64,000 nucleotides of DNA from Arenibacter algicola (GTDB lineage: Bacteria; Bacteroidota; Bacteroidia; Flavobacteriales; Flavobacteriaceae). This document shows, piece after piece, positions 17,246 to 25,287 of the stretch. Position numbers and translations under genes: made by a program. A model generated the notes under the pieces. That model was not told the DNA's origin. It saw only the letters and a program-made list of their open reading frames with translations, and did no database searches. Within the stretch, counting starts at the first letter, position 1, and each line of letters opens with the position of its first letter. The DNA lies in the NCBI RefSeq assembly GCF_000733925.1, contig NZ_JPOO01000003.1:186001-250000 (forward strand). The letters are read 5' to 3'.

Positions 17246-18013
17246 ATGAATGAGGATATGGAAATTGTGACAAAGCGTTTTACCGATCTACGCCGGGAAT
17301 TGGGGTATACCCAATCTGATTTTGCCAACTTGCTCGGAATATCAAATACTACGGCGGACATAGAAAGGGGCCGTACCAAATTATCGGGAAAAGTAGTGGC
17401 GGAACTGCTCAAACAATTTAAAATAAATCCTCTTTGGCTATTTGGTGAAAGTTCCCAAAAGTATCTAGCGGTTACAAATATCAGTGTTATTCCAAAGGTG
17501 GTTACGGTAAATTCATCAGAAAACGAGAATATGGTATTGGTAAATGCCAAAGCCGCAGCCGGATATCCTCAAAATATTCAGGACACCAGTTGGTACAAAC
17601 AGCTACCTGCCTTTGATATTCCCTTGCCAGAATTCAGAAATGCCACTTATAGAGGTTTCCAAATTGAAGGGGACAGTATGTTGCCCAATCTAAAGCCAGG
17701 GGAATGGGTATTGGCCAGAGCCGTTGAAGGTCTAAAGGATATTAGTCCTAATAAGATCTATGTTGTGGTATTACAGGACGCCGTTTTGGTGAAAAAAATT
17801 GAAAAATCTCCCAATCCTGCTGTAATTTCCCTAATATCGTTGAATGAAAACTACCCTCCATACAGCGTTAATACGGAAGACATACAAGAGCTTTGGCAAG
17901 TTAGTAGCAAAATAACCTTCGGTGTGGATGCCACCTCCGAAAAGGGATTGCTCAGACAATTGCAGGAATCTATGGATGAGCTGAAAAATCAATTAAAAAA
18001 AGTAAATAATTAA
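17246..18013 (+). CDS. XRE-family transcriptional regulator with S24 (LexA/CI-like) peptidase domain
   Basis: A 255-residue repressor-like protein. Residues 9-65 are an XRE helix-turn-helix (RRELGYTQSDFANLLGISNTTADIERGRTK). Residues of about 97-225 are an S24 peptidase/dimerisation domain: candidate cleavage site Ala105-Gly106 in AKAAAGY, nucleophile Ser144 in EGDSM, and the general base Lys183 or Lys184 in VLVKKIE. Residues 231-255 are a charged coiled coil. All residues for RecA-stimulated self-cleavage therefore seem present. It probably controls its own promoter and the divergent 59-residue/TIGR03915 pair through the palindromes between them. It is not LexA by sequence layout (HTH is XRE type, not winged). 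Confidence 0.82.
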   Translation: MNEDMEIVTKRFTDLRRELGYTQSDFANLLGISNTTADIERGRTKLSGKVVAELLKQFKINPLWLFGESSQKYLAVTNISVIPKVVTVNSSENENMVLVNAKAAAGYPQNIQDTSWYKQLPAFDIPLPEFRNATYRGFQIEGDSMLPNLKPGEWVLARAVEGLKDISPNKIYVVVLQDAVLVKKIEKSPNPAVISLISLNENYPPYSVNTEDIQELWQVSSKITFGVDATSEKGLLRQLQESMDELKNQLKKVNN

Positions 18014-18641
18014 AACAGCACCATTAATAGGCAGCAATTGCCGTATCCGGTATATTGTATTCAGGAGCTTTTTGTTCTCAAATAAAATTATTGAAACCGA
18101 TTTTCCCTTCCTTCTTTAAATGTGTAGAGCTTTAACCCATCAGAAATTTTTAGTTTGAATAGGATTAATATCTTCTAATTGTAAGGTTTCCCTTATAAGC
18201 CTTTTATCCGATGAAATGCATATTTTTATCGATGAAATACAAGAATATCTTCAATTTCCGGCTTTCACAACAAGATCTAGGTATTACACAACAAAATTCC
18301 AAAATTCACATTTCTACAACATACTTTTGAGCTGATAAAGAGTCCCAAATCTTATCATTACATATATAAAAAGGCTGTGCAAATTAATTGTATTGCCTTT
18401 TTTATTTTAAATCTTACTTTCGGCAAAAATTGTAGGATAAAATAATGGTTAACTTGCACACAAATCCATTAATTTGGTTTGAGCGATTATCAGCCAATTT
18501 ATGATGATGGTAATTAGACATATGCGGGGTACAACAATAACCCTGCTTTGGCGTTTCTAGTATTGAGTGCCAATTTGCTAAAGGTTTAAAAATTATTAAA
18601 AAGACCAAAAGGATATAGAATATTAAGACAACAATTGAACA
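18014..18641. other. 628-nt intergenic region with an isolated terminator
   Basis: No convincing gene is seen. A hairpin terminator is found 355 nt downstream of the regulator stop (18368-18403), too far for a normal regulator terminator, so an untranslated transcript or small RNA may end there. A 39-codon frame beginning at the second ATG of the tract (about 18216) and a 64-codon minus frame (18414-18608) lack support. AT-rich sequence just before 18642 may carry the kinase promoter. Confidence 0.4.
18368..18403 (+). terminator. hairpin terminator in gene-free region
   Basis: AAAAAGGC pairs with GCCTTTTT, with an inner CAA/TTG pairing, followed by a T-run. It is not near any gene stop; see the intergenic entry. 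Confidence 0.55.
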
Positions 18642-20603
18642 ATGGTGAAGTCTTTTAATAAAATGTTTGTTTCATTAATGATTTGTTCATTGTGTTTTTG
18701 GTATTCGTCTGCCCAAGACCCTTCTACCAAACCCGATTATTTTAAGGAGTTCCAAAATAAGAAGGGAGTACAGGAAAGATTTGATTATTTCTTTGGCGTC
18801 CCCAATCGCTATCTAGAGGATTCGGCCTATGACTGGCAAGCAGCGGTAAACATTTATCACAACAATGCCCAAAAAGTAAAGGATTCAACAAGCATAACCA
18901 AATATGAGCTTATGCAATCCCAACTTTATTATGATATTGGCGACTTTAGCAAAAGTGTGGCCATTGCAAACCAATTGTACAAGAAGATTGATTATTTGGA
19001 TATGCAATCCAAAAAAATCCTTTTAGATCTTATTGATAACAACTATGCTAAACTGGGGCTATACGATCGGCAATTTGAAATAAGAAATGAGAAAAAGAAC
19101 TTAGGCATTACAGATAAGGTTATTTTCTATGATATCTACTCCAACCTTGGACTCCATAGAAAGGCAATGGACGACTATATCAAGGACAAGCTGAAAACCA
19201 TAAGGGAAGACGATTATTTTGGCCAGGCAGAATATCAGAGCAATGTTGGGAACTATCTTCTTTTGGATATGTCCATTCCCACTGCCTTAACCTATTACAA
19301 AAAGGCAAAGGGTTTTATTGATGTCTACCTCAATGATATTAGTAGGGAGAAAACCGATCAAGAAATTAGCAAAGGCAATTTGTTGAAGGCCATTATAGAA
19401 GGAAACATAGGTAAATGCCATGCACTGCTCAAGGAATATGATATTGCCATTCCATTTTTGGAAAATTCCATTAACTTGATCAATGAGTACAACAAGGGTA
19501 AATTCTCGTCTGATAAGGTAGAAAACACCTTGGAATTGGCGGATTGTTATTTGCAGAAAGAAGACTACGAGAAGGCCAAGGAATATCTTTTGGATGGGCA
19601 AGATCCTCTGAAAATAGAAAATATACTTAGGAGGAACAGATTATTGGCAGCCTATTATGACCGTATAGGTGATTATAAAAATTCGGTCGACTATTTAAAA
19701 AGAAACGTACGCATAAGGGATTCCTTAAATAGAAATGAATCCTCCATGAAGAAGCAGCAGTTGGCTGCAGTGGCCGGACAAGAGATAGAGTACTCCAAAA
19801 AAATGATGGAGCAGCAGAAAAAGGATTTGGAACAATCCCGAAGCGATTTGCAGGCCAAAGAAGAAAGAATAAACATTGTTTTTATTTCGTTGATATTTAC
19901 GCTTTTGGGATTTGCAGGCCTGGTTTTTGCCTATTTGAAAAGTATTAAGAACCAAAGACTCATAGCCGATCAAAAGCGCATTATAGAGGCTTCACTGGTT
20001 GAAAAGGATTCACTTTTAAAAGAAATTCACCACAGGGTAAAAAATAACCTTCAAATGGTCTCCAGCCTGCTTAGCCTACAGACAAAAAACACCCGCAGTA
20101 AAGCAGCTATAGAAGCATTGGAAGAGGGCAAGAGCAGGGTAAAGGCGATGGCACTTATCCATCAAAAATTATATCAGAACGACGATCTCTCCGTGATAGA
20201 AATGCAGGGATATATAGAAAGTCTTATTAATAGTGTACAATCGGTCTACAAAAAAGGTGGCCACAATATAAATATTACCATTGATGCCGAAGGCGTTGAA
20301 TTGGATATTGATAGGGCAATTCCCTTTGGCCTTATTCTGAATGAACTGGTATCCAATTCCTTTAAATATGCCTTCCCTGATGATGACGAAAATGGAAAAA
20401 TTTATATCCATTTGAGGAAAAATGGGGGACAGGGCTATTTTGAGTACACAGATAATGGGGTAGGACTGCCAGAGGATACGGATGACAGGGCTAATTCCTC
20501 CATGGGAATCAGGTTAATGAATCGACTGGTAAATCAGCTTCAATCTACTTTAAATATCGACAAAACATCGGAAGGAGTTCGTTTTTGGTTCAATTTTAAA
20601 TAA
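18642..20603 (+). CDS. TPR-containing sensor histidine kinase (HisKA_2 type)
   Basis: A 653-residue sensor kinase. A signal peptide (residues 1-24) leads into about 370 residues of periplasmic tetratricopeptide-like helices, e.g. KYELMQSQLYYDIGDFSKSVAIANQLY. A coiled coil (about 375-405) and one transmembrane helix (411-432) follow. The kinase core has the H-box EIHHRVKNNLQMVSSLLSLQ with His463/His464, the N-box NELVSNSFKYAF, and the G-box YTDNGVGLP. It belongs to the HisKA_2/HATPase_c class common in Bacteroidota. No response regulator is adjacent, so its partner is encoded elsewhere. The ligand is unknown; the periplasmic TPR suggests protein or peptide sensing. Confidence 0.88.
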   Translation: MVKSFNKMFVSLMICSLCFWYSSAQDPSTKPDYFKEFQNKKGVQERFDYFFGVPNRYLEDSAYDWQAAVNIYHNNAQKVKDSTSITKYELMQSQLYYDIGDFSKSVAIANQLYKKIDYLDMQSKKILLDLIDNNYAKLGLYDRQFEIRNEKKNLGITDKVIFYDIYSNLGLHRKAMDDYIKDKLKTIREDDYFGQAEYQSNVGNYLLLDMSIPTALTYYKKAKGFIDVYLNDISREKTDQEISKGNLLKAIIEGNIGKCHALLKEYDIAIPFLENSINLINEYNKGKFSSDKVENTLELADCYLQKEDYEKAKEYLLDGQDPLKIENILRRNRLLAAYYDRIGDYKNSVDYLKRNVRIRDSLNRNESSMKKQQLAAVAGQEIEYSKKMMEQQKKDLEQSRSDLQAKEERINIVFISLIFTLLGFAGLVFAYLKSIKNQRLIADQKRIIEASLVEKDSLLKEIHHRVKNNLQMVSSLLSLQTKNTRSKAAIEALEEGKSRVKAMALIHQKLYQNDDLSVIEMQGYIESLINSVQSVYKKGGHNINITIDAEGVELDIDRAIPFGLILNELVSNSFKYAFPDDDENGKIYIHLRKNGGQGYFEYTDNGVGLPEDTDDRANSSMGIRLMNRLVNQLQSTLNIDKTSEGVRFWFNFK

Positions 20604-20627
20604 ATTTGAATAAAAACAGTTCAACTT

Positions 20628-21308
20628 ATGAAAATTACTTCTTTAGGCCATTCCTCTTTACTCATTGAAACTGGTGGAAAAAGGTTACTGGTAGATCCGT
20701 TTATTACAGGAAATGATAAAGTCGATGGAAAAATCGACATTAAAGATCTAAAACCCGATTACATCTTGGTTACCCACGCCCATCAAGACCATACCTTGGA
20801 TGTTGAGGAAATTGGAAAAATGAGCAAAGCCACAGTGGTAAGCAATTTTGAGGTAGCCACCCACTATGAAAACAAGGGCCTAAAGGCTCACCCCATGAAC
20901 CATGGTGGGAGCTGGAAGTTCGATTTTGGAACCCTAAAATATGTAAATGCCATTCATACCTCTTCCTTTCCTGACGGGACTTATGGAGGCCAGCCGGGGG
21001 GATTTATTCTATCTTCTGAAGGAAAGCATATTTATATTGCCGGTGACACTGCCTTGACCATGGATATGAAACTAATTCCTATGTCCTTTAAATTGGATCT
21101 TGCCGTCTTACCCATTGGAGACAATTTTACCATGGGGGTCGATGATGCCATATTAGCGTCCGATTTTGTGGAATGCCCTAAGATATTGGGGTATCATTAT
21201 GATACATTCGGGTATATTGTAATTGATCATAAAGAATCCGTTCAAAAATTTTCCGAGTATGGTAAAGAGCTAATTCTTTTGGAAATAGGCGGGTCTTTAA
21301 CGGTGTAG
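20628..21308 (+). CDS. metal-dependent hydrolase, UPF0173/UlaG-like MBL fold
   Basis: A 226-residue cytoplasmic metallo-beta-lactamase-fold hydrolase. The HxHxDH metal motif is complete (H50, H52, D54, H55 in THAHQDHTLD). Later ligands appear in MNHGGSW, IAGDTALTMDM and HYDTFGYI. It has the normal length and pattern of the UPF0173 family of unknown substrate. It follows the kinase by 24 nt on the same strand and may be cotranscribed, but a functional link is not obvious. Its stop codon abuts the stop of the convergent SDR gene with no intergenic base. Confidence 0.87.
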   Translation: MKITSLGHSSLLIETGGKRLLVDPFITGNDKVDGKIDIKDLKPDYILVTHAHQDHTLDVEEIGKMSKATVVSNFEVATHYENKGLKAHPMNHGGSWKFDFGTLKYVNAIHTSSFPDGTYGGQPGGFILSSEGKHIYIAGDTALTMDMKLIPMSFKLDLAVLPIGDNFTMGVDDAILASDFVECPKILGYHYDTFGYIVIDHKESVQKFSEYGKELILLEIGGSLTV

Positions 21309-22112
21309 TTATCTCACATTACTTCGCAGTACTAGCCTATGGAGCAGTTTGGGGAAAAATCTTTTCATATAGATACCCATTACTTCTTTCCTGCCAATGT
21401 AAACTTCGAATTTTTCTTTTTCTATGGCCCTGACCATTTTTTTGGCAAAAACATGGGGAGATAGTCCATTTTTCGTGGCCACATCATTGTCAAGTTGGGG
21501 AGTGCCATCTGCGGTAAGGGCGTTTATGGCTACATTGGTATTTACAAAGCCAGGACATACCATGGTTACCTTTACATTGTCCTCTTCATGTTCCATGCGC
21601 AAAACATCAAAAAAACCGTGAAGAGCGTGCTTGGCCCCGCAATATCCAGAGCGATAGGGAGAGCCAAATTTTCCCATTAGGCTGGTTACGGTAACAAAAT
21701 GGCCTTTTTTTTGGGACACAAAATAAGGAAGTATTGCTTTGGAAAGGGCTATGGTACCCATATAATTTACATCCATTAATTTTTGATAGACTTGCAAATC
21801 GGTTTCCATAATCAAGGAGCGTTGGCTTATGCCCGCATTATTTATCAATATGTCTATTGATCCATAAAAAGACATGGCTTCCATTACTTTTTCAGACATT
21901 TTATCCCTATCCATCAAATCCAATGGGAGCACGGAGATATTATCGCCATGTGGACAACGGGCCTTTACTTGTTGTAGATCTATTAATTTTCTGGAAGATA
22001 TAATCAGTTTATAACCTTTGCGATTAAGTTCATAGGACAGAGCTTCACCTATTCCTGATGAAGCCCCTGTTATCCAAACTACCTTATCGACTTTTGTTTT
22101 CATTTTTTTCAT
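21309..22112 (-). CDS. short-chain dehydrogenase/reductase
   Basis: A 267-residue NAD(P)-dependent oxidoreductase of the classical SDR family. TGASSGIGEAL (residues 15-25) binds the cofactor, NNAG is at about 92-95, and the catalytic Ser...Tyr-x-x-x-Lys appears as TSLMGKFG followed by YCGAKHAL. The C-terminal part ends in FFPKLLHRLVLRSNVR, a basic/hydrophobic tail often seen in membrane-associated SDRs of the DHRS7 type. Substrate unknown. It is divergent from menC with a 39-nt gap to the menC ATG. Confidence 0.85.
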   Translation of the reverse strand: MKKMKTKVDKVVWITGASSGIGEALSYELNRKGYKLIISSRKLIDLQQVKARCPHGDNISVLPLDLMDRDKMSEKVMEAMSFYGSIDILINNAGISQRSLIMETDLQVYQKLMDVNYMGTIALSKAILPYFVSQKKGHFVTVTSLMGKFGSPYRSGYCGAKHALHGFFDVLRMEHEEDNVKVTMVCPGFVNTNVAINALTADGTPQLDNDVATKNGLSPHVFAKKMVRAIEKEKFEVYIGRKEVMGIYMKRFFPKLLHRLVLRSNVR

Positions 22113-22131
22113 ATTTAGAGAAAAAGATAGT

Positions 22132-22139
22132 TAAATTTG
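22132..22139 (+). promoter_or_regulatory. -7 element of the menC promoter
   Basis: TAAATTTG matches the Bacteroidetes -7 box and lies 12 nt before the menC ATG, so the transcript would have a very short leader. No TTG is found at 19 nt upstream. The box also shows that an upstream TTG codon in the menC frame (22137) is promoter rather than start. Confidence 0.5.
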
Positions 22140-22151
22140 ATTTTATATTTC

Positions 22152-23204
22152 ATGAAAGCGACCTACAAAAAATACATTTTAGAATTTAAACGTCCCAGCG
22201 GTACTTCCAGGGGTATAATGACCCATAAAGAAACCTTCTTTATAATTTTAGAACAGGATAAAAAATTTGGAATTGGGGAATGCGGTATTCTAAGAGGATT
22301 AAGTGTTGATGATGTTCCTGATTATGAGGAAAAGCTAAAATGGACCTGCGATAATATCGGTTTGGGGAAAGACGTACTGTGGGAGGCTTTGATGAGTTAT
22401 CCGAGTATTCAGTTCGGGGTGGAACAAGCCTTTTTATCCCTAAATTCCTCGGATCCCTTTTTACTTTTTCCTTCAGAATTTACACAAAACAATAGCGCCA
22501 TACCTATCAATGGATTGATCTGGATGGGCGATGAGCAATATATGCATCAACAGATCCAGCAAAAGTTGGAGGAAGGTTTCAAGTGCATCAAACTAAAAAT
22601 TGGAGCCATCGATTTTGAGAAGGAAATAGCACTTTTAAAATCCATTAGAAATAAATACAGTGAAAATGAAATAGAACTTAGGGTCGATGCCAATGGTGCA
22701 TTCCTTCCTTCCGAGGCCATGCATAAACTGGAACACCTTTCCCTGTTCGGTCTACACTCAATAGAACAACCTATTAAGCCAGGTAACATCAATGAAATGA
22801 AGGATTTGTGCTCAAAGACCCCCATTCCTATAGCTTTGGATGAAGAATTAATAGGGATTACAGATGTAACTGAAAAGGAGAAACTCCTACAAACTGCAAG
22901 GCCACAGTATATAATACTAAAACCCAGTTTGGTTGGAGGGTTTAAAGGAAGTATGGAATGGATCAAAATTGCGGAGATATTAAATATTAAATGGTGGGTT
23001 ACAAGTGCGTTGGAAAGCAATATTGGTCTTAATGCCATAGCTCAATGGACCTATACCTTGGATAACCCTTTGCCCCAGGGATTGGGTACCGGAGGTTTAT
23101 ATACCAATAATTTCGAATGTCCGCTAAAAGTGAAAAATGGCACAATATCCTATGAAAAAACTGGGAATTGGGAAAATAATTTAATTGAGAATATATGTAT
23201 ATAG
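22152..23204 (+). CDS. menC: o-succinylbenzoate synthase-like enolase-superfamily enzyme
   Basis: A 350-residue enolase-superfamily enzyme that dehydrates SHCHC to o-succinylbenzoate in menaquinone synthesis. The catalytic set is visible in order: Lys pair in CIKLKIG, metal ligands Asp in RVDANG, Glu in SIEQPI and Asp in ALDEEL, and Lys in YIILKPSLVGG. The N-terminal lid has TSRGIMTHKET. I took the ATG at 22152 since the frame's TTG at 22137 overlaps the -7 box. The dipeptide-epimerase subgroup looks similar, but its position upstream of an AMP-ligase like MenE supports MenC. It overlaps the CPBP protease gene by 10 nt. Confidence 0.85.
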   Translation: MKATYKKYILEFKRPSGTSRGIMTHKETFFIILEQDKKFGIGECGILRGLSVDDVPDYEEKLKWTCDNIGLGKDVLWEALMSYPSIQFGVEQAFLSLNSSDPFLLFPSEFTQNNSAIPINGLIWMGDEQYMHQQIQQKLEEGFKCIKLKIGAIDFEKEIALLKSIRNKYSENEIELRVDANGAFLPSEAMHKLEHLSLFGLHSIEQPIKPGNINEMKDLCSKTPIPIALDEELIGITDVTEKEKLLQTARPQYIILKPSLVGGFKGSMEWIKIAEILNIKWWVTSALESNIGLNAIAQWTYTLDNPLPQGLGTGGLYTNNFECPLKVKNGTISYEKTGNWENNLIENICI

Positions 23205-24154
23205 AACAGGGATATAAAGGGAATCATGAATCTTGGCGATATCTAGTTGGGGTTTTGATCATATTTATTGGCTGGCAACTTTTGGGGTCCATCCCCCTGC
23301 TAGGGGTAATAATAGTTAAGTCTCTTGGAGGGGAAACCTTTCCCTCCGATGTTGCTGGGATGTCCAAAATGGTCGGAAGCAATTTATTTTTGTTCCTAAT
23401 GCTCATATCTTTTGTATTTGGTCTTTTAGCGACATTCCTTACCGTAAAATTTGTCCATAGGCAAAGTATAGTATCCCTCACCACCAGTAGAAAAAAAATA
23501 GATTGGAAAAGAATATTCTTTGCTTTTGGGCTTTGGGGTTTGATAACCATTTTGATTACCGGTTTGGATATAATTTTATCCCCAAAGGACTATGTTTTTA
23601 ATTTTAATCTACTGCCATTTGTCATATTGAGCCTTATTTCCGTATTCCTGATCCCTCTCCAAACAAGTTTTGAAGAGTATTTTATGCGGGGATATCTGAT
23701 GCAGGGAATTGGCTTAATGGCTGGCAAAAGATGGGTTCCCTTGGTAATCACCTCCATGATTTTTGGATTGTTGCACCTTTTTAATCCTGAGGTTGAAAAA
23801 TTGGGATATGGAATAATGGTCTACTATATCGGCACTGGATTTTTTTTAGGGATATTGACCTTAATGGATGAAGGGTTGGAATTGGCCATTGGTTTTCATG
23901 CTGCCAATAATTTACTGACCGCCCTTTTGGTGACAGCGGATTGGACCGCTTTCCAGACCGAATCCCTCTATAGGGATATATCGGAACCAGAATTGGGCTG
24001 GGATGTATTTTTGCCCGTTTTGGTAATTTACCCAATTCTCCTGTATGTATTCTCCAAAAAATACGGCTGGACGAATTGGAAAGAACGACTTGCTGGTGAT
24101 GTACAAAGTCAGGAATCGGTACAATTAATAGAAGAAAGTGAATCCAAGCTATAA
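23195..24154 (+). CDS. CPBP-family intramembrane metalloprotease
   Basis: A 319-residue membrane protein with about seven to eight transmembrane segments. CAAX-protease/bacteriocin-processing motifs are intact: E160-E161-x-x-x-R165 in SFEEYFMRGYL, H194 in FGLLHLFNP, and H235/N239 in GFHAANNLL. These chelate the metal in the Rce1-like family. The gene overlaps menC by 10 nt and the ligase gene by 17 nt, so it is translated with both. Its role in a quinone operon is unknown; it could process a membrane protein or act as a membrane anchor. Also see the finding on this arrangement. Confidence 0.85.
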   Translation: MYIEQGYKGNHESWRYLVGVLIIFIGWQLLGSIPLLGVIIVKSLGGETFPSDVAGMSKMVGSNLFLFLMLISFVFGLLATFLTVKFVHRQSIVSLTTSRKKIDWKRIFFAFGLWGLITILITGLDIILSPKDYVFNFNLLPFVILSLISVFLIPLQTSFEEYFMRGYLMQGIGLMAGKRWVPLVITSMIFGLLHLFNPEVEKLGYGIMVYYIGTGFFLGILTLMDEGLELAIGFHAANNLLTALLVTADWTAFQTESLYRDISEPELGWDVFLPVLVIYPILLYVFSKKYGWTNWKERLAGDVQSQESVQLIEESESKL

Positions 24155-25208
24155 AAATATCCACCCTAAATTCAAATTCAACGAAATCCATTACGATTTC
24201 GGGGTTTTAAAAGAGCTGTCCTATAGCCTTGTCAAGGAGGGGCTGGAGTATGAAAAAGCCATTGGAAATTTTCTGATGGATTGGCTGGATGATTCAGACT
24301 CCCTTGAAGTACGTACCTCTGGATCTACAGGTGTCCCCAAAACAATTGCCTTGAAAAAGGAACACATGGTAAATTCCGCCTTGGCCACAGGAGCTTTCTT
24401 TAATATGGGACCAGGAACAAAAGCCCTCCTATGTCTGTCTTCCGAGCATATAGCCGGTAAAATGATGTTGATCAGGGCTATGGTACTTGGCTGGGAAATA
24501 GACTTAGCGGAACCCTCTTCCAATCCTTTGCAATTCACTTCCAAACATTATAACTTTGTTGCTATGGTGCCTTTACAGGTACAGGGCTCTAAATTAAACT
24601 TAAACCAAATAGACACTTTAATAATTGGGGGAGCACCTATTTCACCTGAATTAAAATCAGATCTGAAAAAGGTAAATACGCGTATTTTTGAAACCTATGG
24701 TATGACCGAGTCCATTACCCATATTGCCGTGAAGGAGCTTGCCAAAGGTTCGGAGGATTTCAATTTTAAGTCCCTTCCTGATGTAGTTCTTTCTAAGGAC
24801 CATAGGGATTGTCTTTTAATCAAAGCCCCTAAAGTTTCCGATACTGTTATAGTTACCAATGATTTGGTAAACCTAATATCTTCTACTGAGTTTAAGTGGT
24901 TGGGCAGGTATGACAATGTTATTAATTCTGGGGGAGTAAAAATAATTCCAGAACTATTGGAAAATAAGTTGTCGTCTTTGATTAAATCCAGATTTTTTGT
25001 GGCGGGCATCCCTGATCCGAATTTGGGACAAAAACTCATATTGGTGGTAGAAGGCAATGTAGATGGGAATCAATTGTCAATAGATATTAAATCCCATAGC
25101 TCAATCACTAAATTTGAAATTCCCAAAGAAATTTTTAGTGTAACCCAGTTTGTAGAAACAACTAGTGGGAAGGTAAATAGAAAAGAAACTTTCGGAATTA
25201 TAAAATAG
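24138..25208 (+). CDS. menE: AMP-binding acyl-CoA ligase, probable o-succinylbenzoate-CoA ligase
   Basis: A 356-residue adenylate-forming ligase; the expected reaction is o-succinylbenzoate + CoA + ATP to OSB-CoA. ATP-binding loop: TSGSTGVPKTIALKK. Later motifs are ETYGMTES, GRYDNVINSGGVKI and the C-terminal SGKVNRKE with the catalytic Lys. It is about 100 residues shorter than typical MenE because the N-terminal domain is reduced, as is usual in Flavobacteria. The start is GTG, inside the CPBP gene. The call as MenE rests on the menC context. It is followed by 79 nt before the next gene. Confidence 0.82.
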   Translation: MNPSYKNIHPKFKFNEIHYDFGVLKELSYSLVKEGLEYEKAIGNFLMDWLDDSDSLEVRTSGSTGVPKTIALKKEHMVNSALATGAFFNMGPGTKALLCLSSEHIAGKMMLIRAMVLGWEIDLAEPSSNPLQFTSKHYNFVAMVPLQVQGSKLNLNQIDTLIIGGAPISPELKSDLKKVNTRIFETYGMTESITHIAVKELAKGSEDFNFKSLPDVVLSKDHRDCLLIKAPKVSDTVIVTNDLVNLISSTEFKWLGRYDNVINSGGVKIIPELLENKLSSLIKSRFFVAGIPDPNLGQKLILVVEGNVDGNQLSIDIKSHSSITKFEIPKEIFSVTQFVETTSGKVNRKETFGIIK

Positions 25209-25287
25209 AGAGGTTAAGGGGTTCATCTTAAATTAATTACCTAAATTCAAGAATTGAATATTCCATTCAAATTCTAAAGTGTATCTA

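Noticed and set aside
18216..18335. 39-codon plus-strand frame
   Set aside because: Reads plausibly but has no promoter, no similarity and an overlapping alternative frame of equal length.
18414..18608. 64-codon minus-strand frame in the gap before the TPR kinase
   Set aside because: No family features and unusual composition (Cys/His/Asn rich); likely chance.
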